Shown: in pieces, positions 34,156-46,820 of the stretch
Numbering within the stretch: position 1 is the stretch's first letter
Layout of the letters: every line of letters begins with the position of its first letter
NCBI GenBank assembly: GCA_963930655.1
Contig: OZ005615.1
Span: forward strand, 11,860,001 to 11,924,000
Source of the DNA: Myrica gale
Taxonomy: Eukaryota > Streptophyta > Magnoliopsida > Fagales > Myricaceae
DNA: 64,000 nucleotides
Direction: 5' to 3'
Made by a program: the position numbers and the translations under genes
The notes under the pieces: model-generated
Databases searched by the model: none
The model's input: only the letters and a program-made list of their open reading frames with translations
What the model was told of the DNA's origin: nothing

Positions 34156-35491
34156 TTTCTTATAAAACAAGCAATGAACCTAACCCCTTTTAGTTGGTAT
34201 CTTAGCAAAATAATTAGAGGGTACCTGACGTTTTTTTTTTCATGAAAAGAGGTGCAATATAAGCTGACATGTGCCTAACCCCATCTAATCATATCTATCG
34301 CAAAAGCAATCCTTTCCACCAGCTCTCTTAGTGGTAGACCCCACTCGTAAGAAACAGATTGAAAAAAAGCAGTCCACCAACTAGGGTTGTTCAGTGTCAA
34401 TGGAAAATTCAGGTGGCATTAACACAGACATCGGTCAGGGTTTTCGGTATCTGACTTCACCGGTGCCAGTACCGGTTGAGGGTTTTACCAAAAATCCGGT
34501 GATATTCCCGGTTTTAGGGTTACACGGGACACCGAGACACCAGTTTTTTTTTAAAACGTGTTTTAAGTTTTTACACCCCTCCCGGTCTCCTAGGCTCCCA
34601 CAATGCCCTTTTCCCCCTGCCCCACCCTGGCACCCGCGCGAACCCCATTTCCTCCTGCTTTGGCCGTTTTTTTTTAAAATCAAAACGAATCATTTTGTTT
34701 AAACGTTAAACCCTTCTTAGTAGTCCGTCCTCAGACAGTCAGACTCCTCACTTCTCAATGGGAGGGGGTTTCCACTTCGCAAACCCCCTCTCATTCAGAT
34801 TTCATCCGTCTTGCCTCTGACTGTGCCCATCTCACGATTCCCACCCGTGCAGCCGTGCCCCTTTCCCTCTCCTCCCCTCTCCTGCCGACCACCACGCCTG
34901 CAGGTGTCGCGCCTCTTGTCGCCAACCACAACTCCCCTCCTTCACGCGTCAAGCTCTCTTGTGTCCTCTCCTGTCTCTGTCTGCCACATCTCTCTCCACT
35001 CTCAAGTGCCAAGGATTGAGATTCGTTTAGGTATGTTAAAAATCAATCGATTTGTTAACTTTAATATATTCTTTTGAAAATATTAGGACATATTATTGCT
35101 GAACGTTTTCCCCATTGTTGGTTTTAGGTTCTGTATTTAATAAAACAACAAATGATGTGCAACATGTGCTTGTTAATTGATTCGTATTATATGATTATAT
35201 ATATATATATATATATATATATAAGATTGTTGTTAATTGATTATTGATTCGTTTGTTAATTCGTTTCATTAATTTAGATTTTATTGATATTTGATTAATG
35301 AAACAAAAGAAAAAAGAAATAAATTGAGCCAAGTGCGTAAAATACTAAAAAAAATGCATAATATGAATGTAGGATAAGCGAAAACTGCTACGATAAGGAC
35401 CGGTTTTTGCCCTTAATGATGTAGATGTAGGTGACAAATATTTAAACACTGGCCTACCCGGTGTAGGAGATGATTTTGGCCAAAACCCTCA
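34156..35491. other. Non-coding stretch with AT microsatellite
   Basis: TAGGGTTGTTCAGTGTCAATGG near 34383 resembles hAT-type ends, and a CGGTATCTGAC...CCGGTGCCAGTACCGG segment follows; no partner end was found. A perfect AT run lies at about 35194-35223. The 34394-34702 frame is Pro-rich and probably chance. Confidence 0.45.
35194..35223. repeat. AT dinucleotide microsatellite
   Basis: About 14-15 AT units. The copy at 60903-60932 has the same length. Confidence 0.9.
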
Positions 35492-35614
35492 CCTACACCG
35501 GGGTTGAGTAGCCCTATCACCACTTCTCGTCGTCTCACCCACCTCCAAAACCGATACCTACACCGGGGTTGAGTAGCCCTACCACCAACTCTTATCGTCT
35601 CACCCACCTCCAAA
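35492..35614. repeat. 65-bp tandem repeat upstream of the esterase relic
   Basis: CCTACACCGGGGTTGAGTAG starts at 35492 and 35557. Both units end in GTCTCACCCACCTCCAAA. Confidence 0.9.
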
Positions 35615-35724
35615 CTCCCTGAAACGCCTGATCTTTTATACCACAAACGCTTACCATTTTGGAAGCTGCTAACTTATTACGAGCGGCAACATTTTCCCAA
35701 TTGCAGAACCGAAACTTTCAGATC

Positions 35725-36075
35725 ATGCCGCCAAAAACGCAGCCGTCCAAAAATGCGGCACCTGAAACTCCCCCGAATTTCTGGGGCCACATGCCCGAGG
35801 AGGAGTACTACAGCTCCCAGGGCGTGCGACGCACCGAGTCCTACTTCGACACCCCCAACGACAAGATCTACACGTAGAGCTTCCTGCCGTTGGATTGCGA
35901 GAAGGTCAAAGCCTCGGTCTTCATGACCCACGACTACGGGTCTGACACCGGCTGGCTCTTTCAGAAGATCTGCATCAACTTCGCCACCGATCTCCTTGAT
36001 CACGACAGATTCGACGGCTCAGATGGTGCCAGCGAATTAATGAGCTATAATCGGCGACCCGACTCCATGATCTGA
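35725..36075 (+). pseudogene. CSE: Caffeoylshikimate esterase/monoglyceride lipase fragment (copy 1)
   Basis: From an ATG at 35725 the frame reads MPPKTQPSKN, then PPNFWGHMPEEEYYSSQGV and ESYFDTPNDKIYT, then TAG (35875-35877) where the family has Gln. The same frame resumes with SFLPLD, MTHDYGSDTGWLFQKIC and INFATDLLDHDRFDG. The family normally has about eight residues (WGYAVFA-type) between FAT and DLL, so about 24 nt are deleted in frame. Similarity stops soon after; the catalytic Ser, Asp and His regions are absent. About 110 of roughly 330 residues are represented. Caffeoylshikimate esterase acts in the lignin pathway, but this fragment cannot be an enzyme. Its GC-rich third positions stand out from the AT-rich surroundings. 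Other plant MAGL-type lipases are an alternative parent. Confidence 0.85.
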
Positions 36076-37150
36076 ACTCGCACCCACCCGTTCACACAAT
36101 CCTCCCCCAAATTTCACACCCTTGCTTTCCTCCCCCAAATTGGTTGCGAGAATTTTCCAGAGAGTGAGAGCCCCGCTTCAGCCTTCGACTCCACTTCGCT
36201 TCAGCCCCGTCCCCTCCGGAGATTGGTCTTGCTGAGGTCGCTCATTTAGCAGTTCGGCGAGATTGAGAAGGTAGCAGATGTTTCCCCCCTTTCTATTTCT
36301 TGTGAGCTGTAGCTTAGAACCAGAGTTGCAATTGTCTCTCCGTGTTCATGCACTTCATTATTTTCTTTGTCGCCTAAATACCATTACCACCAGTGGCAGA
36401 AATTCTTCATGCACTTCATTCAGAGTTGTCCTTCTAATTCAATAGATTATCTGGCATGTTATGAAATTTACAATGATGCATTTGGTCACACCAAGTGCCT
36501 AAGATAAGAGAGGAAAACCAGTTTCGTGCTTTGTTTTATGTTTGAGATTTGGTAACTAATTCGACATTGCTGAATCTGGTTCACCCTTGATGTTTGGTAC
36601 ATAAAACACCAATCAGCCCTTACAGCTGATTTGTTGCTAATTTGTAGATGTTTTCATGTCATGATAGATATTACTAGTCTGACTCACGAATTTGCTGCTG
36701 CAATTTTGTATTTCACTTTTAAGTTGATGTTGCGAAAAGAAAAGTAGGTCAAAATAGGATGGGAGTGGAAGCAAGAAATGAAATGATAGCCCCTGACTTG
36801 AAGGAGGGTATTTGCATATTCTACGCCCCGTTTTTCTTGTGGCCCATGCAGAACATGGTGGGCAGACAAAAAATAAAACCAAAAAGGAGGAAGAAGCCTA
36901 TTTTCATGAGTTGATGTCCTGTTCTGTTGCATACAATCAGAAATTCTTCTGCATTTCATAAAAAGTGTTCGCCTAAATACCATTACCATTTGGATATTTT
37001 TTAAGTCATATTATCATATATTATTCATTTGAAATAAAAATATCATAGTACTTTTAATTGGTCTATAAAAGAAGTTTCTTTGATTGATGAATAATGCTGG
37101 AGTGTAACAGGTTGGTGCTTAGTGCAATTTCCATAAACGATATGGTCTAA
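36076..37150. other. Leader region upstream of the FAR1-related pseudogene
   Basis: There is no domain-bearing frame. AGAAGGTAGCA near 36268 resembles a splice donor, so a 5' UTR exon and long leader intron of the downstream FAR1-related gene are possible. CTTCGACTCCACTTCG-type words here resemble the Pack-MULE TIR only loosely. Confidence 0.4.
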
Positions 37151-38290
37151 ATGGAAGAGATCAATCCAAATATCAGTAGACAAGGGTCCAGTAGTTCCGA
37201 AGTCCCTGAGGGTGAGTTAGTTATCCTTCATTTGAGCAGCTAAGATAGTATAAGGACTTTTTAAATCCTTTTCTTTGATTGGTATATGTAGGTGACATGA
37301 TGCTGGTCGACAATGGGGAGAATGTAGATGTATGGAGCATAGAGTGGAGGGACATCGAACATGCGTACGATTGGTACAACCGGTACACAACACTGAAAGA
37401 CTTTAGCATTCGTAGACATAGCGGGAACAAAAATAAAGAACTTGGGTATTAGACATATAAGGCCTTTGTTTGTAGTAAAGAAGGGACAAAGAAAGAAAAT
37501 GACCCGCTTATGCTGGTGAAGCGGGAGCGACCAAATACAAGGTGTGGGTGCCTCGCAGGTATTACTGTTCAGCGGCAGCGTAGTGGGAAGGTTCACATAC
37601 TCCGTTCTCACAGAAGCATGAGTGAATCGTAGCGTGCTAAGGCTATGGATTCAGATAGGGTCGGTATTCGCCCTAAATTGGCAGTGAACTTGATGTCTGA
37701 ATAGGCTGGAGGTAGACAACTTTTGGGTTTCACTCAGCAAGACTATAATTTTTTTTGAATGGTAGAAGAACTAAGACAATGGAAGTTGGTGCAGCCGGTG
37801 TTCTCCTTAACTGGTTTGGTAATCAACTAAAGAACGATTAAGAGTTTTTCTTCCGAGTCATGATGGATGAAGATGAGCACATTACTAATGTATTTTGGTC
37901 AAACCCTGCCATGCAAAGTGACTATGCCATCTTCGGGGACTTTGTGTCCTTTGATACCACACACAGGACAAATAACGAGCATAGGCCATTGGGAGCATTC
38001 CTTGGAGTGAATCATCACAGAAAATCGGTCATATTCGGGGCATGTTTATTGTTTGATGAGACGACGCAAACATTTAATTGGCTTTTTTAAACGTTCGTTG
38101 AGTGTATGAATGGGAAGACCCCCATATCCCTGTTCACAGATCAAGATTCGGGAATGTGAGCAGCAATTCCTGATGCCCTACCAGCCACACACCATTTTTT
38201 ATGTGCGTGATACATATCTCAAAATGCAATGAAAAATTTGGGGTCATTACTTGCCAACAAGGACTTCAAACGAGATTGGAACGATCTTTT
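37151..38290 (+). pseudogene. FAR1-related (FRS) transposase-derived pseudogene, cut at the duplication junction (copy 1)
   Basis: Exon 1 (37151-37211, MEEINPNISRQGSSSSEVPE) joins a second exon from 37292 across a GT-AG intron. The FAR1 DNA-binding region follows (HAYDWYNRYTTLKDFSIRRH, CSKEG, KRERPNTRCGC, VQRQRSGK). Then comes VGIRPKLAVNLMSE and the MULE-transposase domain (DEDEHITNVFWSNPAMQSDY, FDTTHRTNNEHRPLGAFLG, LFTDQD). Stops interrupt it at several points, including WLF*TFVEC, GM*AAI and CA*YISQNA, and the zinc-ligand HNH end of the FAR1 region is deleted. The frame reaches KRDWNDL and then meets foreign sequence at 38291. FAR1/FHY3-type proteins are transcription factors derived from MULE transposases; this copy is dead and truncated. 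Confidence 0.88.
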
Positions 38291-38930
38291 CCTACGTTGA
38301 TCTTCCGAAATTCTTTGTCTCTCAATGCCTTTATTTTTCCAGTTGAATAACTTGGAAATAAATTTTTTAAAAATAAACTTAGCTAGAAGGGACGTGTTAA
38401 TCAATTTGCGAACAGCCATTTGTCTACATTAAATGTTAAATCAACCAACACACATATAATCGGTTTCATTAATTTTAATTCAACCTCGAGTTGTCTACGC
38501 GATAGACCAATTCATTGTTTAAGGCTGAAAAATTCATCAACTTTGTATAAAATTCATATTTAATTTTAATTTTATTTAAATATTTATATTATTGTGAAAT
38601 TTTTTACAAATATAAATAATATTTTTGAAAGTACTGAGCAAAACTTAGAGAATTTCTAAGTGAGATGTGTAACAAGAAAAAGACAAAAACAAAAAAAGAA
38701 ACAAAAGTCGGTAAGGTACTTTTAAGTAAAATAGAAATAAAGTTTTATAAAAATGAAAATACGGGAGTGGGGTCTGATTCTCTTTTCCTGAGCCTACTGT
38801 CCAGATTCTCAGAATGGGCTTATTTTGAGGCTTACATATACTTGTCAGATTCCGCAGAGTCCACTTTTCACTTTTTGTCTTGCAAAGTTGATTCTTTGTA
38901 CAACTGCATGCGAAGGTTTTCTTTAGCTGA

Positions 38931-41082
38931 GCAGCTAGCAGTCCTGTGGGTTCAGTTATTCTGGGACTTCGGAAGGGCGTGAGTGATGTGAGTTAATGGT
39001 GAGGATGAAGTTGACTTCGTTGGACGGTTAAGGGGCTGCCAGCACATTAATGAGGCGCTCCGGTTATGATCCGAAATCTCTCACCCGGCTCCAGCAAGTT
39101 TCACCCGAACCCGCCTTTGACTTTGACTTCTTCCAGCCTTCGACTTCGACTCCTCCCCCGTCCATTCCAGCCTTCGACGATATGGTTTCCACCGAGGAAC
39201 TTAGACACTGTGCCAGTGACACCAGCTAATATGGCGAAAGTCAAGAGGAAAGGTGTTGCAGCATTACCTCCAAAACCTGCAAGTTTTTTTGACCACATAT
39301 TTAATGCAATTCAACTAGACGGGGGGATGGAAGTCGGCCTCCACATAGTGAGTGCGTATGTGTTAGAGAAAGAGAGTGTGACAGAGAGAGAGGTAGGGTT
39401 CATGAACTTATTTGGATGGCTCATTTGGCCATTGATATACCAGTTAATACGCCAACTAGTAAAGCCAATGACAAGAAGGTACATGATCAAGTTTATAAAC
39501 AGCAACGGAGCTGCTACTATCCTTCCCACTGTCTGCGCCATCTCTCTTTCTCTGACCAAACGAAACTCACAAGAAAAGAACAAACAATCTCCTCTTTAGT
39601 TAAAATAAATCACACTTTTTACAAGCTCCCTTCAATTTTACTGCTCTCAGGTAAGTGGTAAGGGAAAGAAGGCTAGCCAGTGAACGCTTATATAAAAAGA
39701 GCAAAGGTTAAGGAGTCCAGTATACGTGTAAACTAAAGTACGCAGGTTTTTGGTTACAGGTGGGGGGACACTTGTCAAGTTTGATCTTATCTATCCATAA
39801 GTATTTTATTTAACTTTGCTAACTCCGATACTCATAAAAAAATCTTCAATCCAACGGTGCACACTCTCCACTCCTTTTCTGGGCCCACGGAATAGGCGGT
39901 GCAAAATTGTACTTATCTGCTTGCGATGATGATCTCTATTTTATTTCATGAGGTGAGCTTTGGAGAAAGAAGATATTGACAGAAAGTCTTGAGCTCTACA
40001 CTGGTTTTTGTTAGATGGTAATACTGATTGGGAGTTAGACGTTTCCGTTCTAATCATTATTTTGTGCGATACAAGTGCATGCTAGAAATAAGTATTTTCG
40101 TTCCGAGGTAGAAAAGGAGGCTCTCCTTCAGGAGATTGCAGAGCTTACAGAAGATTTCACAGGGGCGGAGTTGCAAAACATATTGTAATTCATTCTTACT
40201 CCACTTGTTCACTTCATCATCAGAAGGTAGAGCCTGATTCTTTCTGCAATTGAATGGTCATCATTTGACCTCTGTTCTAAAGTTCCCTATGGTTTTACAT
40301 GTTAAACTCACTTTTATGCATTGCTTTTGCAGACGGATATAAAATCCATCCGTAGCCAGCCAAATATGCAGTATACTGAAAAGGCAGGAAGAGTTTTCTC
40401 AAAAAAAATCAGATTATGTGAATTCAATCATTCGTGCATGTGCTCGTAAGTTTTGAAAATGTTTACCCTGTTTTGCAAAATCATCTTTGATAGCTCCCTG
40501 CAGCTTTCACTTGCTCATTATTTCTGAGCTTCTGAATGGACTATGTTGCATGCTTTCTTTATCACTTTATGCTGTAGACTAGTAGATGTAGGCCCTTGAG
40601 TATGGCCTTAGTTAGTTGATTGGGACTTGTATGTTAGAAATTTTGAAGAATTATCTGCATCCTTTTTATTGTAATTTATCGTTCAGTGTTGTACTTATGG
40701 CAGCAAAGTTTAATCTTGTAATTTATTGTCCCTGCCGTTCAATGGGCCACTACAGACAAAGCGAGCGCTGCAAGTTCTACAGACAAAGCGAGCGCTGCTA
40801 GAACCTTTTAGTCGAAGTTGAAGGCCGTCGTCGAAGGCTGGAATGGACGGGGAGGAGTAGAAGGCTCGAATGGACGGGGAGGAGTCGAAGTCGAAGGCGG
40901 GTTTGGGTGAAACTTGCGGGAGCCGGGTGAGAGATTTTGGGTCATAACCGGAGCGCCTCATTAATGTGCTGGCAGCCCCTTGACCGTCCAACGAAGCAAA
41001 CTTCATCCTCACCGTTAACTCACACCACTCATACCCTTCCAAAGTCGCACAATAATTGGAGCCCAGTCCTGTGTCCAGCTGC
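38931..41082. mobile_element. Pack-MULE-like TIR element (copy 2)
   Basis: Duplicate of 13222-15373, with TIRs at 38931-39181 and 40827-41082 and the 27-bp repeat at 40752-40801. It was carried along by the segmental duplication, not by transposition. Confidence 0.72.
40075..40445 (+). pseudogene. Captured FTSHI fragment (copy 2)
   Basis: Duplicate of 14366-14736, with pieces at 40075-40185 and 40333-40445. The same stop and the same eight-A frameshift are present, so both defects predate the duplication. Confidence 0.82.
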
Positions 41083-42349
41083 ATGATAATTTATTTTCCT
41101 TTTTCCTTTTTTATTAATAATAAAAAGATGGAAGAAAATCCATAGATAAAAGTATACTTTTTTTGGTGCTATCAATTTTTAAAAAATTTTCTTAGAATTT
41201 TTCGCCTAATTTATGTAAAACAGGACTACACAAATTTTAGAATTAATTAAGATACGAATAAATTAATTCGGACACCCAATTAAAAAAAAACAAGTAGATT
41301 CCAGCGAAATAAAGTAGATTTCAATTTCTCATTTGTGCTTATATATGCGACTGACATATAATTTTCATAATAGATAATATTATATCTGATGTATAACAAA
41401 TGACATTATAAAGACAGACAATTGATTTTTAAGTTTTCAATGACAGCTGTACAAGTTTATAATTATATAATTCATTTTTTAATAAAAATTACTTTTATAT
41501 TTTTAACTTATTCGTAATTCTTTTGGAACAAATTGACTTTTCCCGTAAAGTTTTGGGCGTAATATCATTGTAACAGGAATAGGGACATAAAAAAAGAAAG
41601 GTCAATAAGATCCGGCCTCAAGTTAAAAATTATTATTCGCTCAATAAATTTGCGCCAATTGTATTTCACTTCATTTAAGTTTAAAAATTACGATTTACAT
41701 ACTATAAGTACAAAATATTTGCAATGCTCATCCACAGTCAAAATTTTCCTTAAACTTGACAGAATTCAGCATTAAAATTACCAAAATGCCCTCAAAGATA
41801 AGGAAATCTACAACAAAGTGTACCTTCCACGTACCATGATGACTTTGAAATTGGCACATTATATTGCCATAATATATATATTAGGAAAAAAAAGAGTATT
41901 AAAATAAGGACCCAATTGAATTAGTGAGGAAGTAGTCGGAAATATGGACTATTTATATTATATCCTTGACTTCCGGATGAGATGCCGATCAAAGACTCAA
42001 TTCCATTAGCTGTAAAGCAAACGAAATTCATGTTCTTAGATGTGCTTCCTAATCACTGCAGTCTGTCACCACGCATCCCCAAATATATCGTCCATTCAAG
42101 AAGAGAGATCACAACCTCTCTCTCTCTCTCTCTCTCTAGTTGACTGAAAGAGGCACGTGCATATATTTGTTCGGCAATCAGCAGCTGTTTGTTAGATAAG
42201 CAAAAGTGGTACTTTTGATCTTTGTTTAGTCTTTGTTTTCTTAGTGAAATAGAAAATAGAATCTGATGATGCTAAAAATTATCGCATTGCTTGGAAGTCA
42301 AATAATTCGGCAAGAATCATTAACGGGGTGGACTTAGGTCCGAAGACTT

Positions 42350-45300
42350 TGACGGTCAAATTAGATCTAAAGAAAATGTCAAGTGCTTAGAGAATGAAGT
42401 TAAATGTTTGGAAAATTGGGGGAATACTTGAGTTTTTATACTGTACCAGCGTCGTAGTCATGTTAAGAGATTACCTCTTAAGGTAGCAGAGTTGTATTAG
42501 GAGAGTGCCCCCGACCATTCACATTGCCATGAGGAGTCCTCGGGTGGCTATACTTTTATGTGAGATCGGATGCCATACTCTTATGCGAAGTCGGATAGTC
42601 GGGACTAATTAACTAGTTAATTAATGGGCTCGAGCCTCAGTGGTCTGGTCTGAGGAGAGCCGAGTATTTCATGACCCATCAGTAGTCTCCCCTTTTTTCA
42701 ACCTAAAAAACGATGCAAATCGGACCGAAGATCGAGCCCCCAATCGAGTCAGTTATCCTGCTACCCTGTCTTGGCTCTCTTAGTGGCGTGGTCAGCCCTT
42801 CAACAATAGTGGTTGAAGAGGGCGAAGGCTCGACAGCCTTGATCGTGAGGAGAACCCCTGAAGACCTGCTTTCTTTTTGCCTTTTCATAGGGATGAGCTA
42901 TACCTAGACCGCTGTTGAGATCTAGTTTTGAGCAGGGTACTCTGGAGAAGTTCAACTGCTGTTGAGATCTCATCCTGAGCAGCGTACATTGGAGAAGTTT
43001 GACCACTATTGAGATCTTGTCCCGAGTAGGGTACTCTAGAGAAGTTCGACCAAACCTGAAAGGGAGAAAAACAGAGGACGACCTCAAATCAGGAGACTCT
43101 GATGCCTCAGTTAGATCTCAATAAGATTTTAGTATTAGAAGAGCAATCTAGCCTGAGAAAATGTAAATATGGACTTGCGATCGAGTTGACCACTGCCCGG
43201 GGATCAGCCGTCGCAGGGTGCTCGGGAGTCTGTCTGAGGCAGGGGTGCCCGTGGGAGTTTTGCTCGGATCCTGTCCAGAGCAGGTTACCCGTGGGAGTGT
43301 GAACAACCCTTTGGAGCTTGTTTGAGGCAGGGGTGCCCGTGGGAGTTCTGCTGGGATCCTGTCCTGAGCAAATTACCCGTAACACGTTGCAAAGAACCAA
43401 GTGCCTGAATTATCCGATAAGATAAAAAGCTAAAAACTCGCCATGTTAGATAAAATACAACGAAATTGGCAAGGTAGGTAAAGAGATATTATCAATAGGA
43501 TATATGGGTCACTGAGACCAAGGGATGCTTGTGGCACTGTAACATGAGTGGTGCTCTCGGCACTGTAACATCAGGGGTGCAATCGGCACTGAGATCAATT
43601 CCCGTTGAGCTGACGAGCGATATCGTCAAGCTGAAGCAGAAATTAAGTCTGGTCTGGAGGCCCACAAGATCTTGAAGAGGGAGCTGCATTTGACTATGCA
43701 CAACATTCATTTGGCCGATTCGTATGCCATAAGAACGTATTTGTCTGGTTTCCAGTTGGGTTTCGAGGCTCTTACTTGGGAGGTGTGGGCAAAATTTCCC
43801 GATGCGGAACTTTCCGACCTCAAGTGGGACGACTACTGTCTTAGGAGTGATTCGGACACTATTTTGGTCGAGGAACCAGGCGTGGCGCGGGAGAAAGAGG
43901 TTCACGTGGATAAAGAGGTTGTGCCTGGTGTGGAGCCGAGCGACCAGACACGCGGGGCAGATACTGACTATTCGGGGTAGGATAGACCAGCGATATTCTG
44001 CTGCCCTACCATGAACCCTTAGCTGTCAAAGTTATCAGGCCCTCCTCAAGGTTCGTTGGGGAAGGCATGGGCTGGACTATATCCCAACTTGTGGAAAATC
44101 TTTGAACTTTTGCTTATAATTTGACTTTTGAATATGCATTATCACCTTTTCCAGGCTCGTTAGGCAGCTTTGAGAGATGATATATTTTTTGTACACTTGG
44201 ACCAACTGTTATGGTCTGCCTTTTTCAACATGTTGTGTTCTCATATCACTCATTTGGAATGAAAAAATGGTTCCTGATATACGCCCGAATAACATAGATG
44301 TCTTAATTATTCTCTCAGTTCATCCTAATCATGTTGTTCGGGAGGAGTATGATCTCTGTTTGAATCCTGTCTCGGGCGGGATATGAGATTGAACCGGACC
44401 TCTTCAAGGAACCTGCCGCTGACATGGTGTGTGATCAAGTCAAGCCTTCGGGGATCTTTTCTAGGGCAAGGTGCTCTGAGGAGTTGACCCTCTGCGGGGA
44501 TCTTGTCCCCGGTAGGGCGTGTGACCGAGTAAAGCCTGCAGAGATCTTGTCCTAAGCAGGGTGCTCGTTCGTAGTTGACCATCTGCGGGTATCTTGTTCT
44601 AGGTATGGTGCTTGGCGCTATCGAGCCTCTACGAGGATCTTGTCTAGCTCAACGCTATTGGGCCTCTACGGGGATCTTGTCCTAGGCAGGGTGCTCGGCG
44701 GAGTTGACCATCTGTGGGGATCTTGTCCCAGGTATGATGCTCGGCTCTATGGGGCCTTTGCGTGGATCTTGTCCCGGACATGATATGTGATCTAGTCAAG
44801 CCTGCGAGGATCTTGTCCCCGAGCAGGGTGCTCGACGGAATTGACCATCTCCGGGGATATTGTCTCAGGGATGGTGCTCGGCATTATTGCCGCTTCTTAA
44901 GCATATTGTTGGAGATATGGTGGCTCACGAATATCGTACTGAGGGTGTCAAAGTCGTTGACGGACCCCTACGACAAACTCGAGAATCATTGTTGGGCTGG
45001 CCCCTTTAGGGTCAGGGAAAAGGCACGACAAAGGATTGGATTCACATACGATTGGACGTGCATATGGAGACGGGAGATCTCGACATGATCGCAGGGGTCT
45101 CCCGAGCCATCGAAGAATAGCCGACGGGCGGAATAGTTGGGGCAACGGGCAAGAGAGCACCTTATCAGTGAACAGGGAACTACCGAGCTGGGATGTCGCG
45201 GTAGGAACCTGACCTTGGTAGACTCCATGACAATGAGCTTTTGCTCGAGCAATAGGATTTGCTCAGTTTGGGCCACCATTTGTTCTTGAAGAATGCAATG

Positions 45301-45983
45301 TCGAGATTGTCACAAACCTTTTGCTAGGAAGAACGAATAATGGGTCGAGAAAGTGAATAAGTTTCGACCAAGCCCTTGGAACAACGGCCGAGGCACGAAA
45401 CTTGGGATGAGACGGTGGCGGGGGATGAGATGGAAGAGGGGGTGAAGTCAATCCCTCTAGCCTGCGAATCAGGTTTTCCAGGTTTTTAGCCATAGGGCGT
45501 CCGGCAAGGGAGGAGTGCCGGCAACTACACCGGGCTGAACAACACCATTTTGATTATATGGAGTGGAGGCCATTTGAGTTAAATTATGCCAGATAACGAT
45601 AGTAACAAGGGATGCAAGGAGATGGTTAAAAATCGTTGTGGTGAACGTAAAAGTGTTTGAAGTTAGATCTCAAGAAGATGTTGAGTGCTTAGAGAATGAA
45701 GTTAAGCGTCTGGAGAATGAGGAGAATACCTGAGTTTTTATATTGTACCAACGTCGTAGTCCTGTTAGGAGACTATCTCTTAAGGTAGTAGAGTTGTATT
45801 AGGTGAGTGCCCCTGACCATTCGAATTGTCATGAGGAGTACTCGGATGACTAGACTTCTATGTGAGATCGGATGTCATACTCCTATAAGAGATTGGATAA
45901 TTAGGACGGACCAGCTAGTTAATTAATGAGCCCGAACCTCAGTGGTCTAGTATGAAGAGAACCGAGTATTTTATGACCCATCA
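42350..45983 (-). mobile_element. Tat-like non-autonomous LTR retrotransposon (copy 2)
   Basis: Duplicate of 16641-20274. LTRs are at 42350-42681 and 45654-45983, the polypurine tract at 42686-42699, the antisense ORF at 43609-43980, tandem repeats at 42910-43053 and 44399-44879, and the gag-like remnant at 45263-45573. Confidence 0.68.
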
Positions 45984-46712
45984 GAACCCACACATGTAAT
46001 TCAAAATTTTGAAAACTCGTTTGAAAGAGAGAAGGACAGCGGATTAACCCAGCAATCAAAAATAAAAAAGAAAAAGAAAAAGGGACCAATGCCAGAAAGG
46101 TTAACACGAGACCTATCACCTTTACGGTCTGAGTTGGGTTTTGGTATGCTGTCCATAGCGAATCAAACCCGAAATCTGTATTAATCCTAATGTACTGTAC
46201 TCCTAATTTGCACCGTATGGGTGGTCTTCTTGAGCCTTTACGACTGAAAGCAATATGAAGATCAGCACAATTACGTCTGTATAGAGTGGGAAATACTTGC
46301 AAGGTTTCCCTGCTTGTTGCGCAAAAGGCAAAGGGTGACTTGTAGACGTTGTCACGGGACATAAAGTCAAGTTAAAAGCAAGCAAATTGAGTCAGCAGGT
46401 CAATTCAATTACAGTGCTGATGTTTTATGGGCCCTCCGTGTTCCTTACCTCGCAGGTTTTCCGAACAAACACGTTCCACGGGCTGAAGAAAAATTGGAGC
46501 CCCACTTTATCAGTTCCTTTCACCCAAATGAGATAAAAAGAGGGGTTTTTGTTTTTGTGAGAATGGATAACTTTTTTGCTGATGGCCTGTATTATTGAGC
46601 ATTTAAAGGTACTTCAGCTACTACTTCAATCCTTAACAATTTGACAAGGATTTCATGGCTCTCAACTTTTTCGTAATTCCAGATGCAGAAAGCATATAAG
46701 TCTATGCACCAT

Positions 46713-46820
46713 GATGCTAGAAAAGGACGTTATTGAAAATCAAGGTATATATATATATATATATGATGCTAGAAAAGGACGTTATTGAAAATCAAGGTAT
46801 ATATATATATATATATATAT
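46713..46820. repeat. 52-bp tandem repeat ending in TA runs (copy 2)
   Basis: Same unit number and same TA lengths as 21004-21111. Confidence 0.9.

Larger units (their letters stand above)
12578..38290. repeat. Tandem segmental duplication, copy 1
   Basis: The sequence from 12578 reappears from 38287 at a constant offset of 25,709 bp. Left of 12578 the flanks differ (GTAAATTTTTT against CGATCTTTT before CCTACG). Copy 1 ends inside a FAR1-related pseudogene at 38290, where copy 2 begins. The TTTT at 38287-38290 is shared by both ends. Confidence 0.97.

Noticed and set aside
34394-34702. 102-codon frame as a gene
   Set aside because: It is Pro-rich low-complexity sequence, with an equally long frame on the other strand and no motif.
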